Origin: Apilactobacillus apisilvae
GTDB lineage: Bacteria; Bacillota; Bacilli; Lactobacillales; Lactobacillaceae
Direction: 5' to 3'
Length of the DNA: 64,000 nt
Assembly (NCBI RefSeq): GCF_023380225.1
Contig: NZ_CP093362.1
Coordinates: 1 to 64,000, forward strand
The notes under the pieces were generated by a model. It searched no databases. It had not been told where the DNA came from and worked only from the letters and a program-made list of their open reading frames with translations. This document shows, piece by piece, positions 37,198-48,804 of this stretch. Position numbers and translations under genes: made by a program. Position 1 is the stretch's first letter. Each line of letters opens with the position of its first letter.

Positions 37198-37827
37198 TTG
37201 GACATGAAAATTCCTAGGGCAACAGCTAAAAGATTGCCTATGTATTATCGGTATCTTAGTGGATTACATGATGCAAAAGTAAAACGTATTTCTTCTAGTA
37301 TGTTTGCTGATGCAGTGCAAGTTGATTCAGCAACAATTAGAAGAGATCTTTCTTATTTTGGTGCCCTTGGTAAGCGTGGCTATGGTTATGATGTTGACAA
37401 CTTATTAGAGTTCTTTAAAAAGATCCTAAATCAAGATCATTTAACTAATGTAGCCTTAGTAGGTTTAGGTAATTTAGGACAAGCTTTATTGAACTTTAAC
37501 TTTCATAAAGATAGCAACGTTAGAATTTCTGCAGCTTTCGATATTCATGAACATATGATTAATACAGTTCAGAGTGGTGTCCCTGTCTATGATGTTAAGT
37601 ATCTGAAAAAACAATTAAGTGAGCAACAAATAGATGTGGTTATTTTAACTGTTCCTACAGGAGTTGCCCAACAAATTTGTGATCAAGCAATTAGTGGTGG
37701 TGCAAAAGGTATTATGAATTTCACTTCTAAACGCTTGTCTGCACCTGCAAACGTAAGAGTACAGAATGTAGACTTAACCAATGAATTACAAACCTTAATT
37801 TATTTTATTGAACATTATGATAATTAA
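37198..37827 (+). CDS. rex: Redox-sensing transcriptional repressor Rex
   Basis: Senses the NADH/NAD+ ratio and represses fermentation and alcohol dehydrogenase genes. An N-terminal winged helix ([20 protein letters not shown]) is followed by a Rossmann domain with [16 protein letters not shown] and a domain-swap helix at the C-terminus ([10 protein letters not shown]). 209 residues. TTG start after AGGGAGG; ATG at 37204 is possible too. Confidence 0.96.
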   Translation: MDMKIPRATAKRLPMYYRYLSGLHDAKVKRISSSMFADAVQVDSATIRRDLSYFGALGKRGYGYDVDNLLEFFKKILNQDHLTNVALVGLGNLGQALLNFNFHKDSNVRISAAFDIHEHMINTVQSGVPVYDVKYLKKQLSEQQIDVVILTVPTGVAQQICDQAISGGAKGIMNFTSKRLSAPANVRVQNVDLTNELQTLIYFIEHYDN

Positions 37828-37831
37828 AAAT

Positions 37832-37872
37832 AAAAAATGATCCTCAATTATTTTTGAGGGTCATTTTTTTAT
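37832..37872 (+). terminator. Terminator of rex
   Basis: AAAATGATCCTCAA pairs with TTGAGGGTCATTTT, followed by a T-run. Confidence 0.9.
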
Positions 37873-37891
37873 TTTCACTAAATCATTTAGC

Positions 37892-37920
37892 TTGCATTTA
37901 TTCAAAAAAAATAATATATT
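37892..37920 (+). promoter_or_regulatory. Promoter of groES-groEL
   Basis: TTGCAT (37892-37897), 17 bases, TATATT (37915-37920); transcription should start just before the CIRCE element. Confidence 0.65.
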
Positions 37921-37931
37921 GTATTTGTTCG

Positions 37932-37957
37932 TTAGCACTTAAATCATGAAGTGCTAA
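37932..37957. promoter_or_regulatory. CIRCE element (HrcA operator), short spacer
   Basis: TTAGCACTT (37932-37940) and AAGTGCTAA (37949-37957) form perfect 9-bp arms separated by 8 bases. Canonical CIRCE is TTAGCACTC-N9-GAGTGCTAA, so the outer base of each arm differs compensatorily and the spacer is one base short. Confidence 0.9.
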
Positions 37958-37989
37958 TTCTTGTTATAAAAAATGGAGGGATAGTAACA

Positions 37990-38274
37990 ATGTTAAAACC
38001 ATTAGGTGACCGTGTTGTTATTGAAACACAAAATGAAGAAGAAAAGACAGTTGGAGGGATTGTTTTAGCAAATAATGCAAAAGAAAAGCCTCAAACTGGA
38101 AAAGTCCTTGCTGTTGGTGATGGACGTGTTCTTGAAAACGGTAAAACCTTATCACCATCTGTAAATATTGGCGACAAAGTTTTATTTGATAAATATGCTG
38201 GTACTTCTGTTGATTATGATGGTAAATCATATTTGATTTTACATGATAAGGACATTGTTGCTGTTATTGAATAA
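37990..38274 (+). CDS. groES: Co-chaperonin GroES
   Basis: Lid of the GroEL chamber. 94 residues beginning [12 protein letters not shown], with mobile-loop segment [17 protein letters not shown] and [21 protein letters not shown]. The open frame extends to 37951 but GGAGGGA and ATG 37990 decide the start. Controlled by the CIRCE element. Confidence 0.98.
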   Translation: MLKPLGDRVVIETQNEEEKTVGGIVLANNAKEKPQTGKVLAVGDGRVLENGKTLSPSVNIGDKVLFDKYAGTSVDYDGKSYLILHDKDIVAVIE

Positions 38275-38317
38275 TTAAAATAATAAGCGATTTGTTAATA
38301 TATTTTTTATGGGGTGA

Positions 38318-39952
<1,635 letters not shown>

Positions 39953-39971
39953 TTAAATATCTTTATTAACT

Positions 39972-39999
39972 AGGATTCCTTTATAGGAATCCTTTTTTA
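39972..39999 (+). terminator. Terminator of groES-groEL
   Basis: Perfect 9-bp stem AGGATTCCT / AGGAATCCT, loop TTAT, then T6. Confidence 0.92.
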
Positions 40000-40011
40000 T
40001 TTTCATCTACC

Positions 40012-40040
40012 TTGTTTTTAATTAATTACATTTGTATAAT
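40012..40040 (+). promoter_or_regulatory. Promoter of the tagO-like gene
   Basis: TTGTTT (40012-40017), 17 bases, TATAAT (40035-40040). Confidence 0.65.
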
Positions 40041-40077
40041 TTAGTTATTACATCTTAAATTGAAAGGAAAACGATTA

Positions 40078-41175
40078 ATGTTAAAATTAGAAATAATCGT
40101 TTGCTTGTTTGCGACTTTAATAATTTCAGCTGTTTTAACACCATTTATTAGAAAATTATCTTTTAGATGGGGAGCAATCGACGACCCAAATAAACGAAGA
40201 ATGAATAAAATTCCAATGCCCACTATGGGAGGGTTGGCAATATTTATTTCCTACACATTTGCGACTAATTTTTTACTTAGGAAGCAAATGCCAACGCATC
40301 AATTATATGGAATGTTTGCCGGAGGAGCAATTATTGTTTTAACCGGAATTATAGATGATATTTGGGTGTTAAAACCTCGGCAAAAAGTTTTTGGGATTAG
40401 TATTGCTGCTTTAGCCGTATATTTTTTGGGCAATGTTCAGATGAATCTGATAACTTTACCATTTATAGGGACTTTTAGCTTAGGTTGGTTTAGCTTACCA
40501 TTAACATGGATTTGGATTTTGGCAATCACTAATGCTGTTAACTTAATTGATGGATTAGATGGTTTAGCGACTGGAGTTGCTGTAATTGCATTAACAACAA
40601 TGGGAATTACAGGTATGTTTTTCCTTAATGTGGGTAATACATATGTATCAATTATGATTTTTGCATTGGTAGCATCTTGTTTAGGTTTCTTACCATACAA
40701 TTTCTTTCCAGCTAGAATTTATCTAGGGGATACAGGTTCTTTGTTTATTGGATTCATGATTGCTGTATTTTCATTGAATGGGCTAAAGAACGCTACTTTT
40801 ATTACAGTTATTATTCCGGTAATTATTTTAGGTGTACCAATTACTGATACTATTTATGCTATTCTAAGAAGAATGCTTAATAAACAATCAATTTCACACG
40901 CCGATAAAAAACATTTACATCATCGCTTAATGCAAATTGGCTTAACGCATCGTCAAACAGTTTTAGTAATTTATGGTATTGCTTTAATTTTTTCGTTTAT
41001 TTCATTACTTTATCCAATTTCAACAGTTTGGGGTTCGATTTTACTAACAATTGCCACATTAATTGGCTTAGAACTTTTTGTTGAATCAATTGATTTGGCC
41101 GGTAAGGGGCGTCAACCACTTTTAAATTTAATTAAAAAAATTGTAAAAGAAAATACTAGTAAAAGTAATCATTAA
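40078..41175 (+). CDS. tagO: Undecaprenyl-phosphate N-acetylglucosaminyl-1-phosphate transferase (TagO/WecA type)
   Basis: First membrane step of wall teichoic acid or related polymer synthesis: transfers GlcNAc-1-P to the lipid carrier. About eleven membrane segments. Cytoplasmic loops hold DDPNKRRMNKIPMPTMGG, NLIDGLDGLATG, FPARIYLGDTGSLFIGF and HADKKHLHHRLMQIG, which mark the WecA/TagO branch and not MraY. 365 residues from ATG 40078; TTG 40060 precedes AAAGGA. The LCP protein at the window start is a plausible downstream partner. Confidence 0.9.
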   Translation: MLKLEIIVCLFATLIISAVLTPFIRKLSFRWGAIDDPNKRRMNKIPMPTMGGLAIFISYTFATNFLLRKQMPTHQLYGMFAGGAIIVLTGIIDDIWVLKPRQKVFGISIAALAVYFLGNVQMNLITLPFIGTFSLGWFSLPLTWIWILAITNAVNLIDGLDGLATGVAVIALTTMGITGMFFLNVGNTYVSIMIFALVASCLGFLPYNFFPARIYLGDTGSLFIGFMIAVFSLNGLKNATFITVIIPVIILGVPITDTIYAILRRMLNKQSISHADKKHLHHRLMQIGLTHRQTVLVIYGIALIFSFISLLYPISTVWGSILLTIATLIGLELFVESIDLAGKGRQPLLNLIKKIVKENTSKSNH

Positions 41176-41209
41176 AAAAGATTGATTCGTTAAGAATCAA
41201 TCTTTTTTA
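41174..41209. terminator. Bidirectional terminator tagO / yigZ
   Basis: 15-bp stem AAAAAAGATTGATTC / GAATCAATCTTTTTT, loop GTTAA. Confidence 0.93.
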
Positions 41210-41856
41210 ATATCTTCATATGGATTAAAGTCAATCTCAAAATATTTCTCGTTACCGTTAACCATGGTTACATTATCATTTAATAAGTTAATAACTTTTT
41301 GTTTAAATTCATCAACTTCATTATTATCAATTGATATAATAATTGTTACTTTATCAGTATATTGAGTATCAATAATATTTACATTATTTTCCTTTAAATG
41401 GTAATTCAGTTGATCAAATAATGCATAATTGATACTTAGTTTAATTTCAGTTTGGAGAACTTTTTTAATAACACCGGCTTTTTCAATTGCTTTGGTTGTA
41501 GCATTACTATAAGCACGAATTAATCCGCCAGCACCTAATTTGATGCCACCGAAATATCTAGTTACAACTGCCACAGTATTATGAATGCCAATCATTTTGA
41601 TAGCGTCTAAAATTGGAACACCTGCAGTGCCAGATGGTTCACCGTTATCACTGGCTCTTTGCACATGGTCATCTTGCCCAATTACATATGCATAACAGTT
41701 ATGTGTAGCTTTTTTATTATCAGCTTTAACTTCATTTATAAATTTTGTAGCATCTTCTTCACTATCAATTCTAGCAATATTACAAATAAAACGTGATTTT
41801 TTAATTTCTAATTCATTTGACCCAGTTTTTTTTATTGTTAAATAATCATTTTTCAT
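41197..41856 (-). CDS. yigZ: YigZ/IMPACT family protein
   Basis: 219 residues. The IMPACT domain begins KSRFICNIARIDSEEDATKF, with THNCYAYVIG, ASDNGEPSGTAGVPIL and RYFGGIKLGAGGLIRAYS; a ferredoxin-like C-terminal domain follows. Biochemical role is not settled; eukaryotic IMPACT proteins bind GCN1. It is divergent from comFA, as in other Firmicutes. GAGGTT precedes the ATG. Confidence 0.92.
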   Translation of the reverse strand: MKNDYLTIKKTGSNELEIKKSRFICNIARIDSEEDATKFINEVKADNKKATHNCYAYVIGQDDHVQRASDNGEPSGTAGVPILDAIKMIGIHNTVAVVTRYFGGIKLGAGGLIRAYSNATTKAIEKAGVIKKVLQTEIKLSINYALFDQLNYHLKENNVNIIDTQYTDKVTIIISIDNNEVDEFKQKVINLLNDNVTMVNGNEKYFEIDFNPYEDIKKD

Positions 41857-41910
41857 TTTTGATAAACCTCATTATTTATATTTTTCGTATTTAAAATATG
41901 GTGATTAGTT

Positions 41911-43239
41911 ATGATAAAAACTTTAGAAGATTTATATGGAAGACAAATTGATGAATATGATATTGATCAATCAATAAAAAAGTATTCCAAAATTAAACAG
42001 TATACACCAATTAAGATTAACAATAACCATATCTATTGTAAACGATGTGGACAAACTAGCGATAAAGATTCATCTTACTTACCTAACAATCAATACTATT
42101 GCCCACTTTGTATTAACTTAGGTCGAGTGAGCAGTGATCATAAGTTGTATTATTTATCTGAACCAAATAATTTTGAAAAAATAGAAGATATTCTTACATG
42201 GGATGGTAATTTAACTGATTTACAGATTGAATGTTCCAAAAAGATTATTGATGTTTTTCATAATAATGAAAAACATCTTTTATGGGCAGTTACAGGTGCT
42301 GGTAAAACTGAAATGTTATTTTCAGGAATTGAGAGTGCAATTAATGACAAAAAACGAATTTGTATTGCATCGCCACGAGTGGATGTATGCATTGAACTTT
42401 TTCCCAGAATCAAGGCCGCTTTTAATAATATTGATATGATTCTTTTACATGGAAGACAAACAGAAGAATATCGTTACTGTCAACTTACTGTTTGCACTAC
42501 TCATCAATTATTGAGATTTTACAACGCTTTTGATGTATTAATCATTGATGAAGTAGATTCTTTTCCGTACGTAGCTGATGAAGGCTTACATTTTGCAGCT
42601 AATAATGCATGCAAAGAAAAATCAAGTACACTTTATTTAACTGCGACACCAACAGATAATCTCTTAAAATTAGTTAATAATAAACAACTGAGCATAAGTT
42701 ATCTACCATTACGTTTTCATCGCCATTTATTACCTGAAATTAAAAATAAATTTATTGGTGATTGGCGAATGAAACTTAAAAAGGATAAACTACCTAAGAA
42801 ACTTATTAATTTAATTAAAAATAGAGTTGAACAAAAACAACGATTCTTATTATTTGTACCACGAGTTCAGGATTTGATGCCCATTTCTAAAGCATTAGAA
42901 CGATATTTTAATACATCTTTGTGGGATACAGTTCATTCAACTGATGAAAAAAGGTTAGCGAAAGTTCAAAGAATGCGAAATAACGAAGTTTTATTTTTAA
43001 TAACTACGACTATTTTAGAACGTGGAGTCACTTTTCCTGGAATTGATGTAATTGTTTTAGGTGCAGAAGATGATTTATTTTCCACTTCAGCCTTGGTACA
43101 AATTGCGGGGCGAGTTGGCCGTAAGAACGAACGTCCTTATGGGGATGTTATATTTTTAAGCCATTATTACACCAACGTCATTAAAAAAGCTATTAAGCAA
43201 ATAAAATATATGAATAAGTTAGGAAGAAAACTTCTATGA
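41911..43239 (+). CDS. comFA: DNA-uptake helicase ComFA
   Basis: DEAD-like ATPase that drives single-stranded DNA import in competent cells. N-terminal C4 zinc motif (CKRCGQ...CPLC), Walker A AVTGAGKTEMLF near residue 128, Walker B LIIDEVDSFP, TATPT, and C-terminal helicase motif LVQIAGRVGRK. 442 residues, no break in frame. Overlaps comFC by four bases (ATGA). Confidence 0.95.
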   Translation: MIKTLEDLYGRQIDEYDIDQSIKKYSKIKQYTPIKINNNHIYCKRCGQTSDKDSSYLPNNQYYCPLCINLGRVSSDHKLYYLSEPNNFEKIEDILTWDGNLTDLQIECSKKIIDVFHNNEKHLLWAVTGAGKTEMLFSGIESAINDKKRICIASPRVDVCIELFPRIKAAFNNIDMILLHGRQTEEYRYCQLTVCTTHQLLRFYNAFDVLIIDEVDSFPYVADEGLHFAANNACKEKSSTLYLTATPTDNLLKLVNNKQLSISYLPLRFHRHLLPEIKNKFIGDWRMKLKKDKLPKKLINLIKNRVEQKQRFLLFVPRVQDLMPISKALERYFNTSLWDTVHSTDEKRLAKVQRMRNNEVLFLITTTILERGVTFPGIDVIVLGAEDDLFSTSALVQIAGRVGRKNERPYGDVIFLSHYYTNVIKKAIKQIKYMNKLGRKLL

Positions 43240-43916
43240 AAAAATGTCTTTTTTGTGATTCCCCATTAAATAAAGAGTTAACATTGGGATTTTTACTTAG
43301 CTTTAAAAAGCTATCTAATGATTTATTATGTAAAAGTTGCTTTAATAAATTTGAGCTAATTAATTCTAATCATCGTTGTATTATTTGTGGTCGTTCCGGA
43401 GATTTTGAAGATGAAAAATGTTCGGATTGTTTAAGGTGGCTTGCTTTAGATAATAGTTTAATTAATAAATCATTTTTTAATTATAATGATTCGATGAAGG
43501 AATATATGCAAAGATATAAATTTAATGGCGATTATCGTTTAAGAAAGATTTTTCAAAATTATTTTAAAAAAGAATTGAATTCTGATAAGATAGTAGTTCC
43601 AATTCCGGTGAGCAAAAGCACTTTAAAAAGGCGAGGGTTTAATCAAGTTGAGGGCTTTTTAGATGGAATTGAATATTCTGATATATTATCAGTTAAGTAT
43701 GATGAAAAGGTTACTCATTCTACTCAAAGTAGAATAGATCGCATTAAGACTAAACAATTTTTTGTTATTAAAAATAATATGAAAAATTTAATCATTGATA
43801 AAGATCTAATTATAGTAGATGATGTTTATACTACTGGAACAACGATGCGTTTAGCTTATTCCTTATTAATTTCAAATGGTGCTAAAAGTGTTCAAGGATT
43901 AACATTAGCTAGATAA
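43236..43916 (+). CDS. comFC: Competence protein ComFC (phosphoribosyltransferase-like)
   Basis: N-terminal zinc ribbon (CLFCDSPL, LCKSCFNKF, CIICGRSG, CSDC) and a C-terminal phosphoribosyltransferase fold with LIIVDDVYTTGTTM. VPIPVSKSTLKRRGFNQVE is the usual ComF segment. 226 residues. Works with ComFA in uptake; exact activity unknown. Intact, translationally coupled. Confidence 0.95.
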   Translation: MKKCLFCDSPLNKELTLGFLLSFKKLSNDLLCKSCFNKFELINSNHRCIICGRSGDFEDEKCSDCLRWLALDNSLINKSFFNYNDSMKEYMQRYKFNGDYRLRKIFQNYFKKELNSDKIVVPIPVSKSTLKRRGFNQVEGFLDGIEYSDILSVKYDEKVTHSTQSRIDRIKTKQFFVIKNNMKNLIIDKDLIIVDDVYTTGTTMRLAYSLLISNGAKSVQGLTLAR

Positions 43917-44031
43917 TATAAATTATTAAATTATTTTTAAAAACTGCTATAAAATGTTAAGATAGTAAAGTATATATTAGTTAAAAATCGGATGAAATTT
44001 ATAATTTAAAATTATAGAAGGGAATTTATCA

Positions 44032-46395
44032 ATGCCTAACATTTTGAAAAAATGGGTTGAAAGTGATAAGCATGATATTAAACGACTAAGTAAATTAGCC
44101 GATAAAGTTGATAGTTATGCTGATGAATATCGTCAATTAAGTGATGATGATTTAAAAGCTAAAACCCCTGAATTTAAAAAACGTTATCAAGACGGTGAAA
44201 CTTTAGATGATCTATTACCTGAAGCATTTGCTGTTGCTAGAGAAGGTGCTACTAGAGTTCTAGGATTAACCCCATTCCACGTTCAAATTATGGGTGGAAT
44301 TGTTTTACATGAAGGTAGCATTTCTGAAATGAAGACCGGTGAAGGTAAGACCTTAACTGCAACTATGCCAGTTTATTTAAATGCAATTTCTGGAAAAGGT
44401 GTTCATGTTATTACTGTTAATGAATATCTATCTCAACGTGATGCTGAACAAATGGGTGAATTATATAATTGGTTAGGTTTAACAGTTGGTGTTAACTTGA
44501 CTGAAATGAGTGCTGAAGATAAGCGTAAAGCATACAACGATGATATTACTTATTCTACTAATAGTGAAATTGGATTTGACTATTTACGTGATAATATGGT
44601 TGTTTACAAAGAAGATATGGTTCAACGCCCATTAAACTTTGCGATTGTCGATGAAGTTGACTCCATTTTAATTGATGAAGCGAGAACTCCATTGATTATT
44701 TCAGGACAAGCTCAAGGTTCAACACAACTATATAAACAAGCTGATCAATTTGCTAAGACTCTAAAAGATAAAGACGATTTCAAAATTGATTTAGAATCTA
44801 AGACAGTTGCAATGAAAGATCAAGGAATTGAAAAGGCTGAAAAATACTTCAACTTAAAGAACTTGTATGATACTGATAACACAGCTTTAACCCACCATTT
44901 GGATGAAGCTTTACGTGCTAACTATATTATGCTTAAAGACAAGGACTATGTTGTTTCTGACGGCGAAGTATTAATCGTTGATTCATTTACTGGTCGTATT
45001 ATGGAAGGCCGTCGTTTCTCTGATGGATTACATCAAGCTATTGAAGCTAAAGAAGGTGTTGAAATCCAAGAAGAAAGTAAAACAATGGCTAACATCACAT
45101 ACCAAAACTTATTTAGAATGTACCACAAGCTGGCTGGTATGACTGGTACTGCTAAGACTGAAGCAGATGAATTTAGAGAAATTTATAATATGGACGTTAT
45201 TTCAATTCCAACTAACAAACCAGTTGCTAGAATTGATGAACCAGACTTGTTATATCCAACACTACAATCAAAATTTGATGCCGTAATTAAGAAAATTAAG
45301 GATCTACACAGTAAAGGTCAACCAATGTTAATTGGTACTGTTGCGGTTGAAACTTCAGAATATCTTGATAATCGATTAACTCAAGAAGGAATCCCTCATA
45401 GCGTTCTTAATGCTAAAAATCATGCTAAAGAAGCTGATATTATTTCCAATGCTGGTCAAAAGAATGCTGTTACAATCGCTACTAACATGGCTGGTCGTGG
45501 TACGGATATTAAACTTGGACCTGGGGTTGTTGAATTAGGTGGACTAGCTGTTATTGGAACTGAACGTCATGAATCCAGACGTATTGATAATCAATTACGT
45601 GGTCGTTCTGGTCGTCAAGGAGATCCAGGCCTTTCACAATTTTATTTATCACTAGAAGATGATTTAATGCGTCGTTTCGGTTCTGATCGTATTAAGAATT
45701 TCTTGGAAAGCATGAAAGTAGATGGAGAATCTGCTGTTATCAAGAGTAGATTGATTACTAAACAAGTTGAATCAGCTCAAAAACGTGTTGAAGGTAATAA
45801 CTACGATTCTAGAAAGCAAGTTCTTCAATATGATGATGTTATGAGACAACAACGTAATGTTATTTATGGAGAAAGATATCAAGTTATTGAAGAAGACAAA
45901 TCGCTTGAATGGGTACTTATGCCAATGATTAAGCGTACAGTTGATCGAATTGTTAACTTGCATACTCAAGGTGATAAGAAAGATTGGGATTTAGATACTA
46001 TTCTAGACTTTGCTATTAGTGCTTTAGTTAGTCCTGACCGTATTAGTTTAAGTGATTTAGAAAATAAATCTGCTGATGAAATTAAAGATACTTTGATGGA
46101 TCTTGCTAAACAAGTTTATAAAGAAAAACAAGATCAATTATACGATCCTTCTCAAATGCTTGAATTCGAAAAGGTTGTTATCTTAAGAGTTGTTGATTCA
46201 CATTGGACTGATCATATTGACGAAATGGATCAATTGAGACAATCAATTGGTTTAAGAGGTTATGGTCAATTAAATCCATTAGTTGAATATCAACGTGAAG
46301 GTTACCAAATGTTTGAAGAAATGGTTTCAGATATTAATTATGATGCAACAAGATTATTTATGAAGGCTGAAATTAGACAAAACATTGAAAGATAG
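44032..46395 (+). CDS. secA: Protein translocase ATPase SecA
   Basis: Motor of the Sec pathway; SecE is also in the window. Walker [15 protein letters not shown] near residue 103, Walker [30 protein letters not shown] motif ([12 protein letters not shown]), and [15 protein letters not shown]. It ends at residue 787 without the C-terminal zinc-binding SecB tail, normal for lactobacilli. GAAGGGAATT precedes the ATG. Confidence 0.98.
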   Translation: MPNILKKWVESDKHDIKRLSKLADKVDSYADEYRQLSDDDLKAKTPEFKKRYQDGETLDDLLPEAFAVAREGATRVLGLTPFHVQIMGGIVLHEGSISEMKTGEGKTLTATMPVYLNAISGKGVHVITVNEYLSQRDAEQMGELYNWLGLTVGVNLTEMSAEDKRKAYNDDITYSTNSEIGFDYLRDNMVVYKEDMVQRPLNFAIVDEVDSILIDEARTPLIISGQAQGSTQLYKQADQFAKTLKDKDDFKIDLESKTVAMKDQGIEKAEKYFNLKNLYDTDNTALTHHLDEALRANYIMLKDKDYVVSDGEVLIVDSFTGRIMEGRRFSDGLHQAIEAKEGVEIQEESKTMANITYQNLFRMYHKLAGMTGTAKTEADEFREIYNMDVISIPTNKPVARIDEPDLLYPTLQSKFDAVIKKIKDLHSKGQPMLIGTVAVETSEYLDNRLTQEGIPHSVLNAKNHAKEADIISNAGQKNAVTIATNMAGRGTDIKLGPGVVELGGLAVIGTERHESRRIDNQLRGRSGRQGDPGLSQFYLSLEDDLMRRFGSDRIKNFLESMKVDGESAVIKSRLITKQVESAQKRVEGNNYDSRKQVLQYDDVMRQQRNVIYGERYQVIEEDKSLEWVLMPMIKRTVDRIVNLHTQGDKKDWDLDTILDFAISALVSPDRISLSDLENKSADEIKDTLMDLAKQVYKEKQDQLYDPSQMLEFEKVVILRVVDSHWTDHIDEMDQLRQSIGLRGYGQLNPLVEYQREGYQMFEEMVSDINYDATRLFMKAEIRQNIER

Positions 46396-46399
46396 TTTT

Positions 46400-46448
46400 A
46401 AAAAGGCGGAGATGGGCTACTCAATAGTTCCATTACCGCTTTTTTATT
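46400..46448 (+). terminator. Terminator or attenuator between secA and prfB
   Basis: AAAAAGGCGG pairs with CCGCTTTTTT; an inner stem ATGGG/TTCCAT adds to it; T-run follows. prfB begins only 16 bases later, so partial read-through is likely. Confidence 0.75.
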
Positions 46449-46463
46449 AAGGAGATTAATTAA

Positions 46464-47580
46464 ATGGAAATAACTGATGCAAAAAATGAATTAGCTAAAA
46501 TAAAAAAAGCTATCAATGGCTTTAGGAGGTCACTTTGACTTAGATTCTTTATATGAGACGATTGAGATTAATGAAGCCAAAATGACTGAACCAGATTTTT
46601 GGGATGATCCTAATCATGCACAACAATTTATTAATGATAATAATAAATTAAAGAAAAAATACGACAATTTTCAATCATTATCCTCACAAAGTGATGATTT
46701 AGAAGTTAATTTAGAGTTACTAGAAGAAGATAATGATGTTGCTATGGTGGAAGAATTTGAAAAATCATTAGATGCTACGAAAAAGCATTTAGCCAAATAT
46801 CGCTTAGGGATGTTGTTGAACGGTAAATATGATAGTAATAATGCAATTTTAGAAATTCATCCAGGTGCTGGTGGAACTGAATCTCATGATTGGGGGATGA
46901 TGTTGTTACGTATGTATACCCGATGGGCTGAACAAAGTGGATTCAAACTAGAAACGCTAAACTATCAGGTCGGCGAAGTTGCTGGAATTGACACTGCAAC
47001 CTTACTTATTTCTGGTGAAAATGCTTATGGTTATCTAAAATCTGAAAAGGGTGTGCATCGACTAGTCAGAATTTCACCCTTTGATTCTGCTGGTCGTCGT
47101 CATACATCTTTTGCTTCAGTTGATGTGATGCCTGAATTAGATGAATCAGTTAATATTGATATTAATCCAGCTGATTTAAGAATTGATGTTTTTCGTGCTA
47201 GTGGTGCTGGTGGCCAACATGTTAATAAAACTTCATCAGCTGTTAGAATTACTCACGAACCTACAGGAATTGTGGTAGCTAGTCAAGCTCAACGTTCACA
47301 AATACAAAATCGTGAAACTGCGATGAATATGTTGAAATCTAAATTATATGAACGAGAAGAAGAAAAAAAAGCTGAGCAAAAAGCACAAATTGAAGGAGAA
47401 CAAAAAGAAATTGGTTGGGGGTCTCAAATTAGGTCCTATGTTTTTCACCCATATTCAATGGTCAAGGACCATCGTACTGGATATGAAACTGCTAAAGTTC
47501 AAGATGTCATGGATGGCAAATTAGATACATTTATCAATTCATATCTACAATGGAAATTAAGTAAAAAGAATCCCAACTAA
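46464..47580 (+). CDS. prfB: Peptide chain release factor 2, with programmed +1 frameshift
   Basis: Terminates translation at UGA and UAA. The gene is split in two frames: ATG 46464 runs 24 codons to CTT (46533-46535) and meets TGA (46536-46538); the second frame continues GAC TTA GAT from 46537. AGGAGG (46524-46529) lies three bases before CTT TGA C, the classic RF2 signal. Joined product is 371 residues. Anticodon mimic region precedes GGHVN-type GGQ motif SGAGGQHVNKTSSAV. RF2 abundance thus controls its own synthesis. AAGGAG precedes the ATG. Confidence 0.95.
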
Positions 47581-47594
47581 TTAGGAGTAAGTAA

Positions 47595-48740
47595 ATGAGT
47601 TATATAATAATAATATCTTCAATTTTGATTCAACCAGTTTTATGGCTTGGAGTCATAAAGACATATCTAAATTATCGTAAAAGAATTTCTCGCGAACGTA
47701 ATAATTTTAATACATCTATTTATCAAAATAACTTTGAAATTAAGCATTTTATAATTAGTTTCTTTATTTTAGGAACAATTGGTTCAATTATTTCAGCTTT
47801 TATAGGAACATTTATACCTAATATCTGGATTTTTATATATGAAGTTTTGCTTTTATTGAATCTCCTTTTAGTTCCTAATAAAGTCTATCCTATTTTTATG
47901 GCTGGATTGACCACTGTTGTCATGATAGTGATCGATTTGTTTAATTTACTTGATAATCAATGGGATTTTCCTGTTAACATGTCAATGACTGATAATAGAA
48001 ATATTTTGTTTTTGCTTAGTCTGATAATATTATTATCGGGAATTTTCTTTAGATTCTTTATTGGTAAGTATAATACTCCAGAAGTTTTTCGAAATAAACG
48101 AGGTAATAAGGTTGCTGGATATGTGTTAAATGAAATTTCAGTAATTCCATTACTTGTTTTAGTTCCAGGAGATCAAATTCACAAACTGATTTCTTTTTGG
48201 CCAGTTTTTAATTTCAATAATCAATCTTTTACGTTATTTTTCTTACCAGTATTATTAGGTATTAAGATAAACATATTTAAAAATGTTCCTAGAGAACTTT
48301 CTATTAAACTAGGTAACAATGTTATTAAAATAAGTGTCTTAGGATTTGTTTTTACAATTATCAGTTATTTCTTGCCAATTGTTACATTATATTTATTAGC
48401 AATTTTAATTTTTATATATTTGGGCTCGATAGTCTGGATTAAAAATTATGATCGTAATTCTAAAAAGTGGTTTTCTGATGCTGTAAATGGTTTAAGAGTT
48501 ATTGGAGTTAGGCCTAATACACCAGCCACTAAAATGAATGTTCAAATAGGCGATTTAATTATTGAAGTTAATAATCAAAAGGTTCATAATGATAGTGAAT
48601 TTTATGAGGCAATCCTTTCATCACCAACTTTCTGTCGATTAAAAATAGTCAATCGTAATGATCGTATTAAAATCACAGAATCAGCAATTTACAACGATTC
48701 ACCTAATGAGTTAGGGGTTGTTTTATTTAAAGATAATTAG
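47595..48740 (+). CDS. Multi-pass membrane protein with C-terminal PDZ domain, MinJ-like
   Basis: About eight membrane segments over the first 290 residues and a PDZ domain at about 295-375 (GLRVIGVRPNTPATKMNV, GDLIIEVNNQKV). Size (381 aa) and layout match MinJ/YvjD-type proteins, which in Bacillus link DivIVA to MinD at the division site and lie near prfB-secA. I infer a division-topology role; the sequence alone does not prove it. TTAGGAG precedes the ATG. Confidence 0.7.
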   Translation: MSYIIIISSILIQPVLWLGVIKTYLNYRKRISRERNNFNTSIYQNNFEIKHFIISFFILGTIGSIISAFIGTFIPNIWIFIYEVLLLLNLLLVPNKVYPIFMAGLTTVVMIVIDLFNLLDNQWDFPVNMSMTDNRNILFLLSLIILLSGIFFRFFIGKYNTPEVFRNKRGNKVAGYVLNEISVIPLLVLVPGDQIHKLISFWPVFNFNNQSFTLFFLPVLLGIKINIFKNVPRELSIKLGNNVIKISVLGFVFTIISYFLPIVTLYLLAILIFIYLGSIVWIKNYDRNSKKWFSDAVNGLRVIGVRPNTPATKMNVQIGDLIIEVNNQKVHNDSEFYEAILSSPTFCRLKIVNRNDRIKITESAIYNDSPNELGVVLFKDN

Positions 48741-48804
48741 ATAAGATTGTTGTATTTAACTGTAAAAAATGGTTAAATATTTAATTCAAAGGAGTTGTAT
48801 ATAA

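Noticed and set aside
41880..41900. Possible com-box (TACGAA) between yigZ and comFA
   Set aside because: AATACGAAAAA is on the minus strand, pointing to yigZ and not comFA, and such AT-rich words are frequent here.
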